From Meandrina meandrites (Eukaryota > Cnidaria > Anthozoa > Scleractinia > Meandrinidae): a DNA stretch of 64,000 nucleotides. Made by a program: the position numbers and the translations under genes. The notes beneath the pieces were generated by a model. That model saw only the letters and a list, made by a program, of their open reading frames with translations, was not told the DNA's origin and ran no database searches. The DNA is taken from positions 3,004,201 to 3,068,200 of the forward strand of contig OY855905.1 of assembly GCA_963693305.1 (NCBI GenBank). The letters are read 5' to 3'. Of this stretch, positions 31,831 through 46,000 are shown one piece after another. The stretch's first letter is position 1. Each line of letters starts with the position of its first letter.

Positions 31831-34800
31831 CGGACACTGGGTTATGCTAAAACAGTTAGACGGCTCTCTCTTGAATCCTCTCGACTTTCGATAGTTGACT
31901 CGGGACTTTGTCACTCGCCAACTATATCAGCCGATAGAAAACTCGAGCTTGCTGTCTAATCGTTAAATAGATTACGAATGTTCAGTGCATCGTTTTTTTC
32001 TTTTAGTCCGTTGACAGACAAAGAAAGTGAGAGACTGCTCGAAATCTTAACTCTCTAGCCCATGGCAAATAACCTCTTTGTTTGGCTGTTCCTGGATTGC
32101 AAGCCATCAGTTCTACTCAAGAACATTTCTAAGTCTTATGTCAGACGTTCACAATTTTGAATAACAGTAAAGTCTCGTATCGGAGTAAGCTGCACGGGGA
32201 TCTCGCGTGAGAAAGCGCGGACGAGTCTCAAGACACGAGTGTCTCGCGCCAAATTCGCGCTACCCTGGCGCTAGCGCTTTACTGAAATTCCAAAGAAAGC
32301 GTCTATTTAATTTCCAAGATTCTACTAACACTCAACATACGTGGAGATCGACCTCTTATTTTCTTGGTGTTTTACCGGGTTTTCCTCAATTTCAAACAAG
32401 CGAAAACAAAACAAATCAAAATTGAGGCAAAATAATGCACTGTATTTTATTTACTGTGGAGAAATGTTTAGAATGACTGACACGTGAAAAGCTTTTGACT
32501 GGTTTTCTTCTGGCCGCACGCACGCAGTTGGATGTCAGTCAAGAGCTCTCGACTGGCTTACAAAATATCCTGGAGTATGTAACATTTATACGAGGTTTAC
32601 TTGAAGTCCAGGTTAACTTCCTTTATTAAATTTCTTATCAATTTAGTTGCGTGCTGTATTCATTGACAAACTGAAAATGAAACAGTGACTTCCAGATTTG
32701 GCTACTATCTACAATTCGATACAATGAGTTAAATCATCGACTAACCTGGTAAAAATATTGGATTATAACACTCCCTTTGAAAAACATACATTCCTAAGTA
32801 CGGTCCTTAAACACCGATACTATTTACCAAAGGATTTTTGCCCCTTGAATGAATGAGTGTGCTATTACACGAAATGTGTCATTTTAAAGTGGCTTATGAG
32901 GCAAAACCAGTGAACTCTAGATCTTGTTTTCAAAAGCCTTCAATTTGTGTTCATTAATGTCTTCATAAACGGTTTAACACCCAGCTGATTGAGGCAAGTA
33001 AGCTAAGAGCATGTTATACTGACGAGGCGGTGGTCTAATTCTGTTAAACGCCCGGTTGTGATCGAAAAATCCGAGGTCAAGATTTCGTATCCTGACCATG
33101 GGAAAAGCTCAGCTCTCGTGTTGTGATCGAGAGGGGGGGAGGGGGTAATGGGTGCGTCCGCACCCATTCACACGCGCCGCAAAGGTACATCCGACGTCCG
33201 CTCAATCTGAGAGGGACGGTTAAAGTGACTCTCAGAATGCAGGAAAAGTGGACTTCAGCAACTTGGTTTTTAAAACTTTCCCGTGAAATATACCCCCGGA
33301 TCCCCCCCTAGACGCTTATGCTTCCGGTGCTAGCCGCACCCTCCTGCCTACGGGCCTGAATCTAGTGTATAAACGAGCTCCTTCGAATTCTTTGGGCAAT
33401 TATTTTAAAACAAAATATTGAGGATCCACGTTCCCGCAATATACTACACAGAAATTAAACTTTAAAATTAAACCTCACGGTTTTTGACTGCATTGCCACA
33501 AAGGCCTCCAGCTTTGTCTCTCTTATCTCTTCCTAAAACGGTTTTTAAAATTGATTATCGCCTCAAGCGTTTCCTTTGCGATACATGAACGGCAATGAGT
33601 ATGTGGATTGGTGCAGATAGATGCTTTATGTCTCGCGTGAGCCGTCCATTCACCCAGTTTGTAAAGAATTTGCGTCTTATAAATTCTACATTTTTCAATT
33701 CTTGTCAACCATATAAGTTAATAAGATAGAAAGCTTCTTTTAAAAATATCGGTTGCTAATTCCCGGTTACTTTTTTTAGTCTCGGCATTTGAAAGCAGGA
33801 GTTTAATTCGCACAAAATTCGTTATCAGCAGTGAAACTCGCACACGCTGTCAAACCATTTGACCTAACGCCTTTAGCTATTTTAAAGTGTGAGAAAATCC
33901 TAAAACGGGACATATTATTTCCATCCAAACAGTGAAACTATTTGTATGATTTCGAGTCCGAACTGGCCTTAAATGACCTAACCTTCTGCAGACCAAATTT
34001 GGTGATTCTTTATTGCTTATGAACAAAACAGGCGATGATTTCGTTAAAAGAGATGTTCTTTTAAAATACCCTATAAACACATTGATTAAATTTGAGTAGG
34101 CGTTCGAGCGTTTTCCTTCTTATCTGTGAGTTTCATTCGAACGACGGACCAATAGGAAGAGAGAAAAGTTGATTTACACGGTGGAACTCTTTTGCCCGCC
34201 ATGGCTGTTTTGATGCTCGCTTTTCAGCAAGGGACTTTCTGCCAAAGTGTTGTGTAACGTTCAACGTCGATTGCTATTATCAGAGCAAATATAAATGCAA
34301 CATACGGTTATTCATGAAAGTTGTGCTACTTTCTAATTAAATTCACGAATAGATGATTAAACGTGGCTTATAGGTTGACTTTAACTGATCACAAACAGAT
34401 ATCGCGAGAAAATAGCTTGCAATCCAGCCGGTAGTCTTCAGTTCATACTCATCTGTCAAATCGGAAATTGTTCTAGTCCAGATTGCCTACTTTGGATCTT
34501 AGAGATAAGACCGTAATGTTATACTTTAGCCAAAGGACTTTAGGATTAAAAACTTATCGTGTTGTTCCATGCGGCTAGCAACGTTTCTGTTTTGAAAATT
34601 TCTCAAGCAAATATTTAGGTGTGTCAAAACCTACACGCGGATTAACTTCGCTAGCAACGCGCGGCGGAATTATGTGTTTTTTTAACTCCATTTTTGCGTT
34701 TTGGGAAAACAGATTCCCGCGAACAGGCTGGAATGTGTAAACATTTTAACACGTAGGCAATAGGAATTACTTGGCAAAAGAATATATTTATTACATGGCA

Positions 34801-36130
34801 ACATTCCCTAGATAGCTAGATCACTATCTGATTCAAGTTCACTCAGGGCAAATCAGCGTTTCAGATAAAAACAGCGAAATCTGAAATATGCATCATCTGT
34901 TTACAATAAGATTAAAAACATTGTGAGTTTTGGTTCATAAGTAGCTAGAAATGTTGGCCCAAACTGCCTGAAATCGTCTACTTTCGAGACATTTTTATTT
35001 TGCTCTTAGCAAATTCAACAAATACAATAGTTTCAAGAGATGTATGTTATCTGGCATGAACAGTTCGTCAGCCGCAAGTCATTTGAGATAAAATAAACAA
35101 ATATGTTTCGATTTATGAGATGTTAAAAACACCCATAGAAAACACATAGCTGGGAAATTGGGCTGTACACCTCGACGCGCATGATTCCTGAAAGAGACAA
35201 TCTTCTCCACCACCTTTTAATTTAACAAAATTGGGAACGCCCAACGAATTTCTCCGGCATAACCCCAGCTACTTTAACGCGCGCTTATAAAAAGATACGC
35301 CAAAGCCATGATTTTCTATAAACTATTTATTTAAAGAGTAAACATGGATGTATAAATAACATGGATTTTGCGTTAAGTAATTTCATGCGATCACGCAAAA
35401 CCATTAATCTTTATATACATTTTCTCGAGTGAAATACGCCCGTGTGTAATACAGCATTTGAGTCTAACTTCGTAATACGTAACTATGTATGTTCAATTGA
35501 GATATAAGCGCGGTTTTATCAAACTAAATACGGCCATTTAGTGTAAGAAGGACTGACGGAATGATTTTAGCTATCAAACGATTATTATTGAGTTGCCTTT
35601 AGTGCGGTAAGATATGGAGACTTATTGCACGCTGTAATTAGTTATCATTAGCACGTATTATCCCGCAAGACCATGCGGAAAAAAGCTGTTTTCATAGCCT
35701 ATCACATCAGTAAAAAAGTGTTAATCTGTTCACCTTAAAAAGTCGTTAATAACACCAAATACCTTGACATTTCTTGAAAACATTACGGGCGTATTTGCTC
35801 ATTATAAAAGTTGTTACAGATGTTTCAGAGTCGGCTAATCGGCCTATGTTAAGTTTTCTTCCAGCCTTTAAGAAACTCTTATGTGTAGCACTATAAAAGT
35901 AGATAAAAGAATTATAAAACAGATTGATCGAGTGTTGTATCGCAATAAGCGAACACCTTTACAACACAACTTGCTCACACAGCAAAAGTTCGTCACTGCC
36001 AATTTTTTATTGGCGTGAATGGAAAAGATATTACCGCGGTGCCGACCGTTTAGGCATAAAATTAATTTTACCTCGAGCCTTCAGCGCATTTCTGCTTATC
36101 TCGTAAATTGCTCTTAAGTACAAATTGATT
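31831..36130. other. Intergenic stretch without a recognisable gene
   Basis: I see no coding exon, RNA gene or clear transposon here. A G-rich/C-rich stretch at 33129-33350 (GAGGGGGGGAGGGGG near the start, CCCGGATCCCCCCCTAG near the end) may be the edges of an eroded inverted-repeat element. The last few hundred bases before 36131 are probably the 3' UTR of the homeobox gene. Confidence 0.5.
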
Positions 36131-38380
36131 CTAATTATGCTTTCTTGAGGCATTATCGTAATCGGCGTGGAATAGCACACCAGTTTCGGGTCCAAAATGA
36201 CGCGTCGTTAACTGCCATTTTCTAACGTGATGTTCACCCTTTCTCTTCTTGCTCTTTCCCAACTTTTCCAATTCTTCGTCGCGCTTGAATTTTATTCTTC
36301 GGTTTTGAAACCAAACTTTTACCTGCGCTTCGGACAAGTCTAATTCCTTGGCGATTTTCTGTCTCTCCTCTCCAACGATGTAATGGTTTCCGAGAAAGCG
36401 CTTTTCCAGTCGTTTGAGTTGTTCAGCGGAAAATGTTGTGCGCGCTCTCTTTTTCTTTGGCTGGTACATGCCTGACTCATCAATTTCTGCAAAGTCTGCT
36501 CCATATGGATAATAGTCCCCTTTTGAAAAAATAAAATACAAGAAAATAAATACAAGGTTAAGTTACCTGACGTAGAAAAGGGTTACGGCTCGCCCTGACT
36601 GAGAAAAATTCTTTGCATTGCGGTGACATGATTTTACCAGACTAAAATTAGGCGTTTTTTCTTTTCTCCATCCGCGAACCGTCGGATCGCAAACGTTTGC
36701 ATGGTTTTTGCCGCTTTTCTTGTTTCAGTACTTTACTATGCTTTATCTTAAGTCAGGAAACAAGTTGTTTATATTCTCTTTCCGGTCAGGAATTGTTAAA
36801 CTGTGTAACTAATAGTTGAGGTTTGTGAGGGCGGATTCAGAAGACACTCTTGAAAAGTTTGAACCGCTCGAAAGATTATGTTTAAGATCAGCAACCCTTT
36901 CTTCTTTGCATTATTGGCTGGGTTTTTTTTATCGAAGAAGTGCAGATTCTTGAGGTCACAAAGAATTCTTGTTATTAAAATCAAATGGAGTTGATCAAAA
37001 ACAGAGAATTCACCGAACAAACTTCATTTTCTCACTCGGGTGCAGTTACGCATCCCCAAAAAGCTGCGATGCCTCTAGTTTATAGTCACATCGACGTCAC
37101 GACAAATATGCGTTCCGTTTTGTAAACTTGCTCAAATTATAACTCGTAAGTGAGCCGTATAATTGGCAAGAGGAAAGATACGAGCTGGCATTTAGAAATA
37201 AAGACCAAAGATTTCGTGTCTGATAACTCGATAAACATGATCCTAAACTTCAAGACATGGCTCAATTTCCGATGTCGACCCTTTTGAACGCGACAGTTCG
37301 GTTCTGTTAAAGACCATCTTAGCTTTGATAATGTTTTTAAATCGCTATAAAGATGACTTCATTTCGCTTCCATTCACGATAATTGCTCAATTCTAACCGG
37401 CGCGATACATTGATGAAGCAATCAATTAGTTCTGACAACAATTCGTTATACCCGCAGAGGAACATACGCCGCTATCGGAGTTTTTAATTTTCTAATTCGT
37501 TCCTTTGACGCAAGTTTACAGTTTCGCTATCTTCCTGTCGCCCAACGTTAACATATACAACAATGGCCGGTTTTACTGGAGGTTAAACGGATGCGTTCGT
37601 CTTTTGTGATATCGAGATAGAGCCAAGCTGAAATTTGCGAGTGTTTTTCGTGTAGTGAAACATGTTATTCAGCGCGTGCCATTCCCAACAGCCAATTTAC
37701 ACCAACATTGTTTAATTTGGGACGTCCAGGTGAGGTGCGAATGTAAACAAACATACTGCTTGGACTATGCAAATATGCTAAGAAGTTTTAACAACACATA
37801 AATAAATCCACGACAACTATTAAGGAGCATTTCGAGTTCAAATGAATTGATAAGTTTTTGAAGAGCGCCAAATGAGACCAAGATGTCTGTTTGAGCCGCG
37901 CTTATGACCAACTGAAAACAGATTTATTCAACGCGCTAAAGCATCAATTCAAGTATCGCGAATTTTACCTGGGTGAGGATGTCCGAGATAAGGAAAATTT
38001 TGCCTCTGATGCCACGAAGACATCCATGGAAGTGGCAAGCCTTGGTTATTTGGCATATCAGGCATATAGTTGGGGAAATTCATCTCGTTAGAGTACAGCA
38101 CTTCTTGAAGAACTCGCGCAGATGGAACAACGGGGTTCGGGCCAGAGGCATGTGGTTGACACATCGTAAATGGTGGCCTAGACGAGCTGGTGTTAATCCC
38201 GTAACTTGGCTCTTCAAAGCAAGGGGGTACTAAAGCCGGAATACTCATTCCATGGCTCGTCTGCAGCATGTTTGTAACAGTTCCGCTCTCAGAAACGTGA
38301 TCGTACCAAGAAAAAGCCGCAGTTCTGTTTTGTTGCAACTCCGTTGTGACGAATCCGGCGTGAATCAATCCCCTTTTCAC
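36131..38380 (-). CDS. Not-like homeobox transcription factor, two visible exons
   Basis: Exon 2 (36519-36131) encodes a 60-residue homeodomain followed by a Lys-rich tail and stop. Its key features are R5, F8, L16, F20, VWFQNRR with W48, F49, Q50 and N51, helix-2 entry [20 protein letters not shown], and then RIKFKRD. The Yx[16 protein letters not shown] combination points to the NOT/EMX/VAX group, best to NOT. Exon 1 is 38380-37969 with donor CCAG/gtaaaatt. The 1449-bp intron ends CAAAAG/GGG, and the phase fits (412 nt, then GG). The joined frame is up to 266 aa, with the homeodomain near the C-terminal half. No ATG exists upstream in frame before a stop. The first in-frame Met is at 38269 ([11 protein letters not shown]), or an upstream exon joins at the AG near 38402. 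It is expected to be a nuclear developmental regulator. Confidence 0.85.
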
Positions 38381-38402
38381 TTGATGCGCCGATAATTTCT
38401 GC

Positions 38403-41400
38403 CTTTTAGCTCCTTATCTGAACGATCGTAAGGTCTGGAGTGCATTTAAGACCGAGGGGGCTTTTACAGAAATGGCAGACACGTTATTGGACGGTTCATC
38501 TCCTCATGTCCTGCAATGTGTCAACGTGATGGCTTGATGAAGGAGGAATAAAGTTGCTGCTCAAGATGTGTAGTTCCGCAAGGTTGAAATTTAATTAGCA
38601 GATCGCATTTCGTCTCGTTTGGCGTGGTAAAACCTGAAGACCTACATAATTGCAGTTCGGAGATAAGATAAGAGTGACTCCTTTGTTTTCATTTGCACTG
38701 ACATTGTTTGTGTAAGAAGGCGATTTATAAAGATGTTAGACAAACGTTTATTTAGCGCAGTGATAGAGAGAGTGCGTGCATCGATCTTGTAGTCTTCACG
38801 AGGGCGTCTCTACCTCGTTTTCCGAAGCGTGCGAGGTTATTTAACACTGTTAAGGGTTCCATGGCTTACTAAATACTGCTAAACGACTTTAGCACGAGCG
38901 ACAAGACCACCAACTTGGAATGCGCGCAGATTCCGCGAAAACTATAAACCAGACATCGGATTGTGTGTTTTAACAGAATTAGCACTGCTGCGTTCCGGGA
39001 GGAATTTTCTCGTCCTCTGAAGGGTCAACGAGTCGTTTAGAGGCTATTTAGTTAAGAAATCGGCTCAGCACCGCTTTTCTATCGAGTCGCGTCGTCGTTC
39101 GTGATGTATCGGTAAATAGCGGCAGAGTTGTTTACCCAATCCCTTTCGAGACTCCATAACGTCGATGGTTATCAAAAACGTGTATAGAGATCTGCTTACG
39201 CAACTCAGTTTCATGCACTTGAGTTTCCACGCCTCGGCAAACCATCTTTCAACGTTCTCCCCGTGTTTCACTTTGCCACAATCGCTTTTGACCGCAACTT
39301 ATTGTGCTGGTCGAAAAGAAGACTTGCTGTCGTGGCCCACCGCTCGAGATGTTTAAGCCGGTGGTGATAAATTGAGCAGCGCCGGAGCGGAAGCCACAAA
39401 GTTTTGCATGAATTCTTTGGCTATTTAAAAACCTAGTGGCTAGCCCAGAGGAAATTGAGTTTTTTGATCTATTGTTTGCTGGATTAATGTTGAAAAGTCA
39501 TGTCTGAAGGTTTAAAAGAGACGTAAGATAACTTTTTAACACGTTTTAACCTTTTTCCTACCAGGTTTTGAGCATTCTCAAAACGCCTTTTTTCAAGGTA
39601 ATTTCTGAGAAGAGGGCAGAGGGTTTATCTTTTGAGGGAATTCGAAGTTTGTGTCTCACTAAATCATTGCGTGCGTAAAATAACGTCGTGAAACAATTTC
39701 ATATGTCATTTTTCATTTCATTCGGTCAATCATATGTTATGTCCAGAGACTTCAGTTTGAGTTTTAGTAAACGCACAATCAACTCTTGCAGTCACGCTAA
39801 TGAAATCACTCTGGATTTTCACCTTGGAGAAGGGAACGTTTTACTGAATGGGGTCCATTTTTTACCAACTTTGAACAAAGACTCTGAAAATAGGGACTCA
39901 AAATGAGGAAATTATGTTAAATTTATATTTTTCCGCTTAGTAATTCAGCCTTTTTCAAGTCGCTTTAAAATGTGCGACTGAAATAAATGGCAGATGTAGG
40001 GATCGAAAATTTAAGCTTTCTTTGGTCTGAGTTTTTTTTGGGTAGAGGTCCCTAAAACCTCCACCCAAACTTTTCCATATACCTCCCACACCCTGGGAAT
40101 TTTAATGCTACGCTGAGATGACAGTTATGCCGGTATTTAGTTATGGAGGGTAGGTTCGCAGAACTGTGATTCACGTCAGCTTGAAATATTAATATTCGTT
40201 ACTAAAACTTGAATTTCAGTTCTAAGAATTCAGGGGTGGTACTTTAAGACAAAATTTAGTTAGTGAAGGCTGTTGGGAGTACTGGGTGCAATAAGTGTTA
40301 TACCAAAAAAGATATCGTATAGCACGTGCGATCATAATATTTTGATCAGAACAGAAAGTCTCGTTGTACACCCCCAAACGAAATTTCATCTCTCTAAAAA
40401 GCAGCAGGCATATTTCACATATCATGAAAGCTAGAGGCAACGTTTTACGAAAGATAACTCCTGTTTTCACCACACTTTATCCGCATATCTAATACTATTA
40501 TCTGTCAGAAGGCTTTCAGATATTCCACTTGAACGATACGCCCGATCTGTCGTTGGGTGCACAACGTGCACTTAAGAAGTGAGTAGGATTATTTACAGTA
40601 GAAAGCCGATTTTTCTCGAACCTCCTGGGGAAAAGAAACTTGATTCGTGAAGTCGGGAGGCGGGAGTAATCAAAGGTAAAATTACGGAAAAGTACTATCC
40701 AAGGGAAACAAGAATTAGTTCGAGAAATCAGGAGTTTCGAGAAACAGAGGGCTCTAGAAATCGGGATGTGGGATTCTACTGTAAGTCTGGCAAGTCTATC
40801 TGAAGTGGAAGAGCGAGTCCCCTTAATCGATTGGGTAGCATGCTTTTTCAGCTGTTGCTTTGCGGTATATTGTTAACATTTCTCATTTAAATATACTACT
40901 GTGGCGTCATAACCACGATAACTGGTTTTTAAAAAACTTCAATATGTTTCATATGCCGTTTTGCCGCGGAGTTGTTAATTTTAATTGCTCCTAATAGCGT
41001 TTCTCAGTTGGCGAACTGATCGCCTCTGCATGGAAGCATCAGTTGGTCCTTGCAGCAAAAAGAACGTTAGTCACCCTCAGTTTCATTATTTGATTTCACT
41101 GTTACTCATGCGGACCACCGGGGCTGTTTTTTTTTTTCAGTTTAAAAACTAATTCGTGCTTCTGGAAAGTTAACTGAAAACAGGTGGCAAAATGGTCCAG
41201 CTATCATTTGCTATCAAGTATATGAATTGATCTCTCTCAATTCATCATAACATTAGGCGGCGGTTGTGTCAGAATTTAAGTATAACGTTGGCGAAGCCTG
41301 ATTTATGATATTTAACTTCCGTTTGAAATAAAAAGTGGGACGTTAGACCAAATTATAGTCTGGAGTAATAATAAGCGCGGAAAAAAACTGTCTCCGTAAA

Positions 41401-42329
41401 ATTGCGACTACAGATATTAGCCAATGTAGCGGCTTGATTTTCTAGGTAGTACTTTTGATATAATGATAATCATTACAGATGTACTACTTTAGGACTCATT
41501 TACTAGTTTTGCTTTGAAAGACGGAGACGCCCTCTAGCGTGTAAAAAGAGTTATAGAGTATTTCTTTAAATTTGTGGTTTTCCGGCTGGTTTCGTGTAAC
41601 ATTTGTTTCTCTTTCTTAAGTAGAGTCCGGCGGACATGGGTATCTGGAGAAGTGACGAATATAAATGTATTATTTATTTCGGAATCTTGCAATCAACACA
41701 TGATATAATCTGGATCAATTTAATTTGTTTACCGCTGTAAGTAATACCTGCAGCTAAAAGGTAAAAACGCGCTCAATATAAAAAAAAACCGTCTTAAAAA
41801 TTTTCACCCATAAGTTCACCTTTTACATAAAACGTATAATTTGTTGTGTTTCAAGATGTTTTTTTTATAAGCAGAGCCTTTGTACAGCTCACGGAATCTT
41901 TTTTTAAGTGGCGCTTTCTTACTCGTTCACTTTATCGATTTATCCGACTGGTCAAGTTTTTGTTCCATGGGAGTGGCTATTTTTAGCTTCTTGTCCCAGG
42001 CTGTGTCATGGCTACACCATGTAGGTATTTGTCCCCTCTGTCTTCCACTTACGCGCGCGAGTGTCGGTACTTCACCGGGGAGATGAGTGTACTTTGTGTA
42101 GATTTATCGTATCGAATATTGTAGCGCAGAAGGTGCATTTTCTTGTTACTTTTAAAGCAAGCACGAGTTGAGGGTTTTTTCGTCCGTGTAAGGCACGTGA
42201 GATCAAATGGCTGTCAAATGCGTGCGATCTCACATGATTTTTAAAACACTCCAGCAATTCATTTTTTTTGTATGTTTCAATAAAACAGGCTTGTGAAACG
42301 ATAGACGAAACTGCCGCACTTGAAATATT
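38403..42329. other. Intergenic stretch upstream of the homeobox gene
   Basis: I find no convincing coding exon or known RNA. Small reading frames on either strand have no recognisable domain and no splice context. The first 2 to 3 kb could include the promoter or a 5' exon of the homeobox gene, but nothing in the sequence proves it. Confidence 0.4.
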
Positions 42330-42484
42330 GGGTCGCCCACTACCTCTCGGAACGAGTTATTTCATTGGTTCCTAAAACAATACATAACAGGCTATAACAA
42401 TGCCCCTATCCCTGAATAACAATAGAGGTAGTGTTTACAGCGGGCGAATGAAAATAGAGGTTTCAGAGAGGTAGTGTCTTACTG
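42330..42484. mobile_element. hAT-type MITE with 8-bp TSD, copy 2
   Basis: Inverted relative of 22489-22647, flanked by the 8-bp direct repeat GAAATATT (42322-42329 and 42485-42492). Its ends are GGGTCGCCCACTACCTC and GAGGTAGTGTCTTACTG. Confidence 0.87.
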
Positions 42485-42504
42485 GAAATATTCCAAACCA
42501 ACCA

Positions 42505-42711
42505 TGAGGCTCCATTAGGGGTTATCGGGATACGGGATAATTAGGTAAAAAAAATAACGGGATGCAGGATATTTTGGGGAAAATTAATGGGAAACGGGAT
42601 ATCCAAACAAGAGATTCCGGGATATCGAACATAAAAGTTGGGGAAATAAACGACCGGAATTAACGGGATACGGGATATTTAGGCCAACGGACCCCGCCTA
42701 ATGGGGCCTCA
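42505..42711. mobile_element. TIR element with internal ACGGGATA repeats
   Basis: The left end TGAGGCTCCATTAGGGG and the right end CCTAATGGGGCCTCA are inverted. The interior contains repeated GGGATACGGGATA-like units. It lies in the upstream region of the acid phosphatase gene, only 20 bp from the hAT-type MITE. Confidence 0.65.
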
Positions 42712-43064
42712 AATTAGAACGACTTGGGATCGCATTTTTCCTCCGCCAAAATGTTCAGATGCAGTCGAAGCTCTGTAAGCTACATAGAGTGCGCGCCGAA
42801 CTGGAGGGTATTTTTACAGACGAGTGATAATTGAAACGGTATTTTACAGTAGTGGTCATAACTAGAGAGTAGAGTGGAGAGTGGTCGCAAGTGGAGCTTC
42901 GAGATCTCGTAGCCATTTGCATTCTTTATTCCATTTAGCTTTTCCATTTCACTTCCACTCTGTTGGGCTTGAGAGGGAGACTAAGCACTAGCGCTCGCGC
43001 TATTAAATTTCCTCTCCCCAGCCCACCAGCACCACAACAAAAGAGAGTGAAAGAGCGCACGGAA

Positions 43065-46000
43065 ATGGCTGCAAAAGTTCTCCTCGTGCTTTGCCTCTGT
43101 TTCTTCAGCTGTTATGCAAGGAATTCTCTGCCAGAGTATTGTGGAAAGGATTCCTATAGCTATACTCCGCCGAGAAAAGGCCCTAAAGGACAGGAATACA
43201 CTCTGAAACAAGTTCATGTCGTGATAAGGTAAAAATTGCAAGTTTTGCAACAATATCGTTTTAAAACTTCTTTGATCAACTTTGTACACGATTGAGATTT
43301 AAGCTTAACTAAGGGCCTGTTTACAAGCAGGTAGGGTAACCCTAGTGCTAGGGTTACCCTAGCAGGGTTAGAAGTTAGCCCGGGTTTACAAGCAAAAATT
43401 CGCAGGTAGGGTAACCCTACTACCCGGGTCAACTTACACCCGTTACGCTTCAGTTAACCTTCTAAATTTTGTCGTAAGAAGCTGTTATTCGAAAATAATT
43501 CCGTTCCAGTGCAAAAATACGACAAAATGTGAATGAACACGATGTTTCTTGGTCATAATTCGCTCTTTTTGTCGGTATTTTTAAACATATTTAGCTTCTT
43601 GGAGCCAAAATAAAGTTGTCCTGGGTAGGCGAGTTATCCCTAGCAGAGCGTTTACAAGGCGCTAGGGTTACCCTACCTGCTTGTAAACAGGCCCTAACTT
43701 TAACTTTAAGCCTTAATTTGTGGGGAAAATCTTGATTAAAACAAATCGTTTTAAGTGTTTCGTGCCACGTTGGAATGCTTTGAAATATGTCTTCATAGGG
43801 CCAGGTCGCACTAGAGAAATTTTGATCGAATTTTTGTTTATTTAAGGTGAAAAATCTGTCATCGCAACACGATTCCTAATGCAACCGGCGTTTTATAAAT
43901 TTTCAAAAAATTGAAAATTCCGGCCAAACTTCAAAGACGCCGTAGTGTATGGGTGGGGCAGGCAGATTTTAAAAAAATTCGAGAAAACAAAAGAACCGGC
44001 TTCCGGAGATGTCAACACTCTTCGAAAGGCTCAAAAGGCTAATGGATTTGAACTCTCAATTTGGCGGGAATTGTATCAAACGCAAGTGCTTCAGTCATGG
44101 ATGGTCGTTTTCCGTACTATTATGCGCCGAGATGTTTCCCGATGAATTACCCGTATTATCAGCATCCTGCGCCTGGACCGAGCTGTGCCAACAGTCCAGC
44201 TGTAGGTCCTACAGCAGCTCACGACAGCTCCACATGTTCCAGCAGCCCCAGTTCAATTGAAATGGACGGGCATACGCTCGAAGAAACCACAGTGGCTCCG
44301 CAGAAGAAGCATTACGACAAATGGTCCCACGAAGATCAGAAAACTCTGGTCAGCTTGTGGGCTGATCACCATGCACGGCTGGAAAGCAAAGATGCACGCA
44401 AAGTGTGGGACGAGATTGCTAGAGAGATCAACCGCATACTCGGGACCAAGCGCACAGGCGACAAATGTAAAACAAAAATGAAATATCTGATCGACAAGTA
44501 CAAGGAAGCAAAGGACTGGAATTGCAAGCAGAGCGGAGGAAACAGGAGGCAATCCGTGTTCTACGAGGAGATCGATGCAGTCCTTGGTTGCAGAGATGGA
44601 GTAATGCTACAGAATGTAGCAGAAGCCGGATCGAGTGCTGGGAGTTCCCCTGGCGCAAGCGAAACGAATGTCGCATTAGCAGGCCAAGAAACAAGCCCCC
44701 AAGCTCGAACAGAGCGAAAAAAGAAGCGAAAAAGGGCGAGAGTCGAAGAGCAAGACGACGAAGAACGAGAGTTGCTAAGGTCATCCTTGTCTGGACTCGA
44801 GAAGCAGCGAAAGGACATGAACTCCTTCATGGACAATTTCGCACGTGTGCAAGAACAACAAGCCAACACCATGAACGCGCTTGTAGGGGCCCTGACAAAT
44901 TTCCTGCAAAATAGCAAATTGTAACTCATGCCGTCAATTTATTTTAACGGTTGTGGACCTCATTTACACGTATAGAAAACTATTTAGCCTTCAGTTTTTT
45001 GTGTATAATCATTTTATTTCAGATGTAATGTTTCAGTTTCCGGTGAATTTACAGTCTGTAATCAATAACTCAATAATTTGTCACAGTCGATTTATAAGAC
45101 TGAACGTTTTTGTGCTAATAATTGCAATTTTTAGCTAGAAAATATATTACAATTACCTCATTTCAAATTTATCAAGACTTAAATGTGCATAAAATGTTGA
45201 ATCATAAATTGGACGCAGACTGTGTTTAGAAACCATTGTATTTAGTACCAAACAAAAACATTGTGACTACAAAAATGTATTTCAGTGAAAGGTACTATAT
45301 CATGATATTAAATCACTGACATTTATATGCCATAGTTTAAAGGAAATTTTTTAGAATATCCCTTATGTCGTCTCCGTCCCGTATTACGTTTGGATCTCCA
45401 GGGCAGCAATCATCATCCTCTTCCTCGTCTTCCCATTCATCGCCGCTTTGGATACAAATATTGTGTAAAACTGCGCATGCCACAGCCGTTTTTATTGCAA
45501 AGCATATTCCGCTGTCAAAGCGTTTCATGAGAATTCTCCATCGGCTTTTCAGAACGCCAAAAGCACATTCAACCTTGACTCTTGCAGAGGAAAGGTGTTT
45601 GTTAAATGTTATTTCTCTTGGATCCCTTGTGCCTTCTGGATACGGTTTCATGAGCCAAGGAGAAAGCGGATAGGCACTGTCACCTAGAAGGTAGGGACCG
45701 AGTTCATGTCCATTGACATTTACAGTTGGTTGAGTTAAAATGTCTCTTTGCTCTGCTCGTTCAAAAACAGTACTTCGCCTCAGTACACGAGCATCGTGCA
45801 TGCTTCCAGGAAACCCACATGCAAAATCAATGAATATTTTTTTCCCGTTAACAATAGCCTGGATTATGAAATCGTGTTGTTGATACCTACTAAAATAATC
45901 TGGTGCACTGTCGACAGGAGCTTTTATCCTAACATGCGAGCCATCAATAGCACCCACAACATTCGGTAGATCGGTGAGGTCTGCAAATGTCCCAATTGAG

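Noticed and set aside
43313..43694. AGGGTTA/TAACCC motifs as an interstitial telomere repeat
   Set aside because: They are not tandem arrays; they are part of a TIR MITE with a TAA duplication.
44428..44929. Minus-strand open frames across the Myb/SANT ORF
   Set aside because: Antisense shadows of a codon-biased real ORF on the plus strand.
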